Origin: Quillaja saponaria
Taxonomy: Eukaryota > Streptophyta > Magnoliopsida > Fabales > Quillajaceae
Assembly (NCBI GenBank): GCA_029379385.1
Contig: CM055612.1
Coordinates: 17,050,001 to 17,114,000, forward strand
DNA: 64,000 bases
Reading direction: 5' to 3'
Shown here: piece after piece, positions 57,386-64,000 of the stretch
Numbering within the stretch: position 1 is the stretch's first letter
How the letters are laid out: each line of letters begins with the position of its first letter
The notes under the pieces: model-generated
Database searches by the model: none
What the model saw: only the letters and a program-made list of their open reading frames with translations
Told to the model about the DNA's origin: nothing
Made by a program: the position numbers and the translations under genes

Positions 57386-58605
57386 GCTAGACCATCTAAT
57401 GGGTATGTAAGATCAAAACAAGTAGAAAAGCAAAAGTATCATTAATTGAATAAGGGAAAATCTTGAAACGTAGATGGATTGATATTAGAAATTATAACTC
57501 AAGCTTTTAATTGACTTAAATGATTAATTTAACATGAATTCGATGATTTGAATTTGAGTATTGTAGATTTAAATGAGTAGTGTTGATTTCTTGGTATGTA
57601 TATGCATAATACATATATATACACATATATACATGAATCACAATTAAAATTGTCTTGATTAAGATAATAAAATGCTCAAGAGGAATTGGTTTCCAAGACA
57701 TATATGAAAGTGGACATCTAAGTTTTAGAAATTAGAAGGTTATAACTATAAAGTTTATAAACTAAGTAATAATCGAAATTATGACTTCCAGCTCAGGAAC
57801 ATATTATTAAGCCAACGAAGCATGGATACGGGAGGAGTGACAAGCGAGGTCTATATCCTTGTGAGTGGTTAATTGCTACCCGTTGGTTACTGGATTAATG
57901 TGTTTTATTGTCTGATGTATTTATGTATCTATATATTATATAGTGGTAAACAAGAATCATATTGCTAAGATTGACTGCTTGGACTATGTTGATGTTTGAA
58001 ATTGTTTGTGGTTGATAAAGGCCAACGAATTTATTTTTTTTTTAAAATTATTTTTACTTCTGAAATAAAATCCTTGTGCTCCTAGGATGTTTTGAGATAT
58101 TCTAATTTTGATAAGTGTTTTAAGAAAATAGTTGAGTGTTCAGCCCCACTGGGTGGATTTGGAGAATGAGATTCAATAATTCTAATTTCAGTGATTTTGT
58201 TTATAATTTTGTTTGGTGTGTAGGCGCAAAACTGCCCAATGGAATGGTAGGGGGGGCTGAATTATCAGTTGGCCTTTTGTATGCTTTGTATGATTTGTGT
58301 GTTTTAGTTTCTATGATTACTTTGATTGTTTTTATTGAATTATATAGAGTATTACTTGAACGATACTTTGTATGATTTGTATTACTTTAATGATTTAGAA
58401 ATTTATGAATTCTGGATATTAGTTAACTATATATTATATGCTTATATTGAGTGATACTAGTACCTTTTGGGTACGATTTTTCACTTACTGAGTCCGTAGG
58501 ATTCACCCCTCTATTGTTGATATTTTTTTAGTAACAGGATCTCAAGGGATTACAATTATCAATACTAGGCTTGCTGAGTGTTTGGCGGCAAGGCATATAT
58601 GGAAA
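57386..58605 (+). repeat. Plus-strand gypsy LTR fragment
   Basis: Similar to 38100-39290: CATATTATTAAGCC...GTGAGTGG (57800-57868), GATAAAGGCCAACGA (58014), AGTGTTCAGCCCCACTGGG (58134), AGTACCTTTTGGGTACG (58460) and TTTGGCGGCAAGGCATAT (58583). Both LTR ends are missing. Confidence 0.62.
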
Positions 58606-60055
58606 ATATTAGCAAAGATAGAAAGCACTAGTGAGTTAGAGATGTTGAAACTATCTAATTTTGGGGTTTGGAACAGTGTCCACTTTAACGGTCATATCTT
58701 TCTCTAGGAAATTCCGAATCCAGTTTCATAAAATTTATAAAATACTACACACATATAGATTTAAAATGGTACATCATTTGTAATTTTTAGATTTGTATAT
58801 CAATATAGTTTATTCTTTGAAATTGCATCAAATTCTACAAAACGTGGGATTTTGACAGCTATGACTCTATCTTAGTTATTTGAACATAACTTTCTCTAGG
58901 AAAAATGAAATCCAATTATGTTTATCGATTTTGTTAATAGACAAGTATATCTATCTTTCTTATTTAGAAACTTTTCCTAAAATTAGTCTTGAACCCACTC
59001 AATTCCTTACATAAACCAAAAACAAGGCACTAAAAATCTTGCATGACCTAGCCAGAGTCTAACAAATGTAACTAACAACATACTTGGAACCAAGCTACGA
59101 AATTTTGTAAAAAACATTTCAAGGCTATAAGCTATATTTTACATTTTGTACTCTTTATTTAATTCTTCCCTGAAGACACTCGAAATACCAAATTTCTATT
59201 ACTCGAGAAATCTGCCCCCTACAAAACCACTTAACTCACATTAACATCCCATTATTTCACCTTAATCCATCAATTTTTCTTGTTTCTTGTTCAAGATTCT
59301 TAATTCAATTTCATATAACCCTTCATCCACAACATTAACTCATATGAATACCATTAATTTGAAGTCGTAAAATTAACAAAACATTAAAACTTCAAAGTCA
59401 GCCCTCACACCTACTTAATTGAAATTGTGGCTTACTACCATCATCCAAAACAGGGTAGCTTGGACCACCTCACGTTCTCCTTATTAAGCCAAAAAAAAAT
59501 ACACCCACACGAACAAGAGAAACATACCACATGGAAACAAAGAAGACAACAAGGAAATAGAGCAAAGGAAAGACAAAACAGTGGCAACAAGTTGCCGCTA
59601 CCCGTTCTCAAGTGAGCAAATTTCAGCTCTAGTACCTTTATAACAAAGCTTCTATGGCCAACAAAAAGAAAAGGAAGAAAAACTCACCAACAACTTAAAC
59701 TTGTTTGCCCACAAATTGAAAGACTCGCGGTCAAGCAAAGGAAGGAAATAAGAGCAGAGCATGGCCAGTTGAAAATAGAAGGAAGGATAAGTGCTGCTAA
59801 AGGATCAGCCAAGAAAAAGAAAAAAATAATAATTAGAGGGATCTAGAGCTAAGGAGCAAAGGCGCTGGAGGCCCAAATGAAGCAGCAAATTACTTCCACC
59901 AATGACATAATGAAAATTAAATTCCTAATCATATATATATATACGTATAATATACACAAGTTTTTGTTTATTTTAGCTCTATTTTGTGTAAAATTTTATT
60001 CACCTATTTACACAAATTACGTACGAACCTTATATTAAAATATCGAGATATAACA
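58606..60055 (-). repeat. Minus-strand gypsy LTR fragment, 5' (U3) side
   Basis: Matches 51780-52500 and, further right, the GC-richer LTR leader stretch (59600-59830, with GACTCGCGGTCAAGCAAAGG). On the minus strand the LTR start reads TGTTATATCTCGATATT at 60055. It abuts an opposite-oriented LTR fragment at 58605, forming an inverted join. Confidence 0.58.
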
Positions 60056-60779
60056 TAAAGTGTCGAAATATCCTCGACATGATCTAGAGTTAAAAACCAT
60101 AAGTTCATATATTAATTAACATAATTATTATTCCTCATTCATACACACGTACCTTCTTAGTGTAAAATTTGGAATTAATTCTTTACTTGCTTACTATTAT
60201 AATCTATATGCATTCTTATTTCCAATTTCTAATTCCTTCTTTTAACTTGTATTATTTTTCACCTACATAATACTAATTAATTAACTATCATTACTATCAT
60301 AAACATCAATGATTAATACATAAAGGATCTTAGCTAACATCAAAACCAAATATGAGAACACTTACTTAGTAACCAAAAAGAAAAGAGTTCCTTGAATATA
60401 TATATACATGCTTATACTAAGAAATTATCCATCATCTAATTATTCTATGTTATTCATGCTTAATTATGAAGGTCTAATTATACTCTATATTTAAATTTAA
60501 TTAGAACTTGGAATATCCATTTCCATCATCTTAATTCTTTATTTATTTATTTATTCATTTTTTTCGCATGACAAATTAGACTTTTAAAAAAAATTATAAC
60601 TAATTCCTATTTATAACAAAACTAACAACAATTAAATTAATAAGAACTGACTTAACTAAATCAAGATTTTTATGTAGTCAAACTCTTACATTTAATCCCT
60701 ATTAGTATACCTTCTTAACACCTAAAAATTGTCTTTTAAACTAACTTTCAATTTTGTTTTCAAGGGACCAAAACATACT
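60056..60779. other. AT-rich stretch, nothing recognised
   Basis: No homology to other parts noticed and no credible frame. It begins with TGTCGAAATATCCTCGACAT (60061-60080), a near-palindrome next to the LTR end. Confidence 0.5.
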
Positions 60780-61739
60780 TATAGGACTGCCTTCTACTCC
60801 CTTGATCCTGTGCTTTAAGGTACCCTAAACTTTTTATTCCCTTTTAGACCTTAAAACCGAACAACGGAGCAAAATCATACTAAACTTGCTGTCTTAAAAT
60901 AGAGTATAGCAAATGATATTCCAACCCGCCCTTTTTCCTACTTGTTATGTCATTGAAATAGAAGGAGCTAAGCTACAAAGGTTGTTTTCCCCTACACGTT
61001 TTCACCTAGTCAAGATCAACCCCTTAAACAACAGTAATTTATTTTCAAAAACCAACTAGAGTAGAGCCTACACGATTGCTTCTTCTTGCTGACACTCCCA
61101 CTTCCATACCAACGAAAAATCATTCCTACACAGCAAGGATAGTATAACAAGGCAATAGAAACAAAGAAAGTGGGTGACAGCAGCTACAAGCTGCTGCTGG
61201 CCATCCTTAATTGTTTATCTACTCTTAACTGCCTAAACAACAAAGCTTATACGGCCAGCCAGTTAGAAAACAATAACTTACCAACCACTTGAGTTATTTG
61301 GCACAAAGAAGACTACTCTCGTTCCAGCTCAAGCAAAGCGCAAATAGAGGAAGAAACAAAGACGGAGACAACCAAATGATGGAAATAACAGAGGAGATTA
61401 ATTTGACTCTAACCAAAGAACACACTAAGTCGGTTCCTACCAAGAAAAGGACAAAGATAAAGACTTATAATAATATAATCCATGGCTAAGATTTGCTTTC
61501 TAATTTGTGGTGAACAATAAGTTTCCATATATATAAATATTTGTATGTATATATATATATATATATTTTTTATTCCATTATTTTAGATTAATAGAATTTA
61601 CACTAAATTTTAATTAATCAATATTATAATATAATTAAATTAATTCCTGAGTACATGTGTATATATATACATATATATTCATTTTAATATGTTCAGTCAC
61701 ACAAATTACGTACGTAAATACGCTAAATTATTAGGGTAC
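60780..61739 (-). repeat. Minus-strand gypsy LTR fragment
   Basis: Shares GAGTTATTTGGCAC..CTCAAGC-type sequence (61291-61336) with 43165-43215 and 59700-59740. On the minus strand the LTR start reads TGTACCCTAATAATT at 61739. A (TA)n run lies at 61549-61566. Confidence 0.52.
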
Positions 61740-64000
61740 AATAGTATATATGGTTGTACTGTCTAGGAATATTGGTGAGCAGGCTTTATAATTGTGAACA
61801 TGCCTACATCTTTACAATTGTATATGTTCTTTTTGTTATGATGTGTGCATCTTTTCTTTTGCTTCTTTACATCTTCTAATTATTTCTTCTTCTTCTTATT
61901 TTTTTTAAAAATTATTTTATTATTGACACGTTTGTCTATTTGAGCATATTTTAGTTTGTTGTTGGCTTAGCCGCATATTGAACTCATGCCAAAATGGATC
62001 CACGAGGAGGAGGGAGAAAATGGAGATATAAAAAAGTGTAAATTTCCACATGGAACAAGGATGACTTGATTAATATATTTCCTACTGTTCATGAAAATAG
62101 TGTAATGAGTTGTGAATTATATATAGGCTAAGGCATGTGGTCTATATGTAATGTGAACCGTTGAACTTGAATGATGAAATACATTTGTTACTTTCCTTTT
62201 AGCATCCAATTTGCATAATTAATATTTAGTTGATTTCCTAATTGCTGTAATAGGCATAAAACTTTCTTTTTCTTTTATGCATTATAAGTTTTCTTTTATT
62301 TTGGGTAAGACTTTATTTCTATTTTCCTTAATTTAGGAGGGAAACTTTCTTGCTATTATGCGTTTGCTTCCTTTTCTTTTGAGAAATAATTCTCTTTTTA
62401 TTTTTTTATTTTTTTACTTAGGAGGGAGACTTCCATTTTTCTATGATTAATATATATAAATTTTTTTTTTTACCCATTGTTTAAGGCTTGAATTAACTCA
62501 ATGGAGTATCCTTTTTCATATTCAATTAGGGTTAGAAGCATATATTTGAAGAAGCAATTGTAGACCTATAAGCTATAGCTATATGAACCATTGAACAAAA
62601 AACAATTGAAGTTTCTAATATGAAGTAGTATTTCATCCATGTGGTTCAAAATGTTACATAAATCCTATATAAATCATTGAAAATTAAAAAGTTAATTTTG
62701 GTCATCTATGTTAACAAAATAATGTCTATTAGTGTTCTGTTTATGTAGTGTTTTATATTTTTTTCTCTTGTAGTTTGGATTCTCTATAAAATATATATAT
62801 ATATATTGATTTAAGATTACATACATCACCATTTGTGAGGAAAAATATTATTTATGAACACAACAAATTAACCAACCCAAGTGAATTATCACCGAAGTAC
62901 TGTCATTAATTAAGAATAAAAAGATATATACATGAACAAAGTCATGTAAATATTTTTAAAATACACCATAGTGCATAGTAGTTAGCATGGATTATTTTTT
63001 CAATTTGAAGTTTCTAATTGGACGTAATATTTTGTCCATGTAATTCAAAATGTTACATAAATCCTATGTAACTCGGTGAAAATTAGAAAGTTAATTTTGG
63101 TCATCTAAGTTAACAAAATAATGTTAGTTAGTATTCCTGTTTATGTAATGTTTAATATCTTATCTCTTGTAGTTTGGATTCTCTATAATATATATATATA
63201 AATCATCCCAAGTATTATCTATTTCAAGTGGTTTGGACGTATCAAGGGCATTAACAATTTAATTGCAATCATCGTAAGTATTTATTTAGAATCCTTTACA
63301 AATTGTACAAAAAGGAAACAAGGAAATGTAATTAAATTGCATATTAATGTAACCAATCCAACATGATTTATCAGTTTAATTTGATAATATTATGTATGAA
63401 TTTAATCATAGGGAAAAATCTTTATTTTTTTATTTAATTAATAGATGAGAGATGGAGAATAGGTAAGTGCATCGGATGGATACACGAATAAGGTCATATT
63501 TAAGTAAGTTATATGAATCCGATGGGGTCGTAGTTCAAAAACTATAATGAGATTTGAATCACACCATTGACATATATTGGTTATTTTATTCTAACTTGAG
63601 TTATTTTTCTCACTTTTTGAATCGATATATTAAGTTGTAAGATTTGGATTAGGTTTACCCATTGTAATTTGATATATGATTGATGAAAATAATATATATG
63701 TATGGAAAAAACAAAGAACTTGTATGAAAATCTCTAAAATTCATCTTATTGCTCAATTAGTTAGTGCTATATTTGCTAGGATTACTTGTTTTATTTTGAT
63801 ATCTGATTAATGTAAATCTATAGCTATACTATACTAAAAGGAAGAGACCCTTTTATTACTACCTCCTAATTTTTTGGCAATTTCTTAAAACTAAAATTCT
63901 ATCAACTTTTATTCTTTAATTCAACTAAAGGGATAATGTGGTCATTGTAATTTATTTTTTTTAAATTAAAGAAAATTTGACATATTGTGAGAAGGAAAAA
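61740..64000 (+). repeat. Dispersed repeat S, copy 2, interrupted, reaching the window end
   Basis: Same landmarks as copy 1: CTGTCTAGGAATATTGGTGAGC (61760), ATGAGAGATGGAGAATAGG (63443), TTTGAATCACACCATTGACA (63552) and ATACTAAAAGGAAGA (63831). An inverted R fragment (62103-62610) splits it, and a pair of diverged ~360 bp direct repeats (about 62610-62800 and 63000-63190: GAAGTTTCTAAT, TTCAAAATGTTACATAAATCCTAT, GTAGTTTGGATTCTCTATAA) lies in the middle. The last 60 bases begin the LINE 3' end. Confidence 0.6.
62103..62610 (-). repeat. Dispersed repeat R, copy 5, inverted fragment
   Basis: Complement of R from about 7745 to 7230: TATATATAGGCTAAGGCATG (62118-62137), GAACTTGAATGATGAA, then AAGGCTTGAATTAACTCAAT and GAAGAAGCAATTGTAGACC. 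Confidence 0.68.

Noticed and set aside
1..64000. tRNA, rRNA or organelle-derived DNA
   Set aside because: No cloverleaf with conserved A and B boxes and no rRNA or plastid gene motif was seen; the tRNA-like strings are retroelement primer sites of 12 bases only.

Overview
This is a plant nuclear window, very AT-rich, made almost entirely of transposable-element sequence. I see no intact host gene and no rRNA, tRNA or CRISPR. The angiosperm call rests on Ty1/copia and Ty3/gypsy elements with initiator-Met-tRNA primer sites, a CACTA (En/Spm) element with a TNP2-type transposase, an RTE-like LINE, a hAT-like element, a gene-capturing foldback/Mutator-like element, and a plant MADS-box fragment. 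A eudicot is likely; the species cannot be read from the sequence.

Layout. 1-2167: 3' part of a copia element (open polyprotein plus 3' LTR), inserted in the leader of a gypsy element. 2168-3339: its broken gag. 3340-6681: CACTA copy 1, an internally deleted derivative. 6682-12180: two copies of a ~2 kb dispersed repeat, here called R, separated by an 880 bp long-TIR element that carries two exons of a PIN-domain gene. 13372-22449: CACTA copy 2, the long one, with subterminal repeats, a MADS-box fragment, a decayed TNP2 gene and an RG-repeat second gene. 22450-24642: R copy 3. 24643-31646: gypsy LTR, a hAT-like insertion with exact 8 bp target duplications, gag, and CACTA copy 3. 31752-39637: the most complete gypsy element, with all genes broken. 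39638-42592: antisense LINE and another LTR-like piece. 42593-48829: a minus-strand chromovirus-type gypsy element. 48830-64000: R copies, minus-strand LTR fragments, a second LINE fragment and a further repeat family, here called S.

The parts relate mainly through nesting and recombination. CACTA copies 1 and 3 share the same left junction inside gypsy gag, while copies 1 and 2 share the same right junction against R, so copy 1 looks chimeric. Two separate DNA transposons carry pieces of host genes (a PIN-domain gene and a MADS-box gene), and a third (hAT-like) has a base-composition shift that may mark another capture. No new autonomous system is evident; the gene-capturing elements and the shared junctions are the most interesting content. 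Pairwise similarities were judged by eye, so boundaries given without a terminal motif are approximate.
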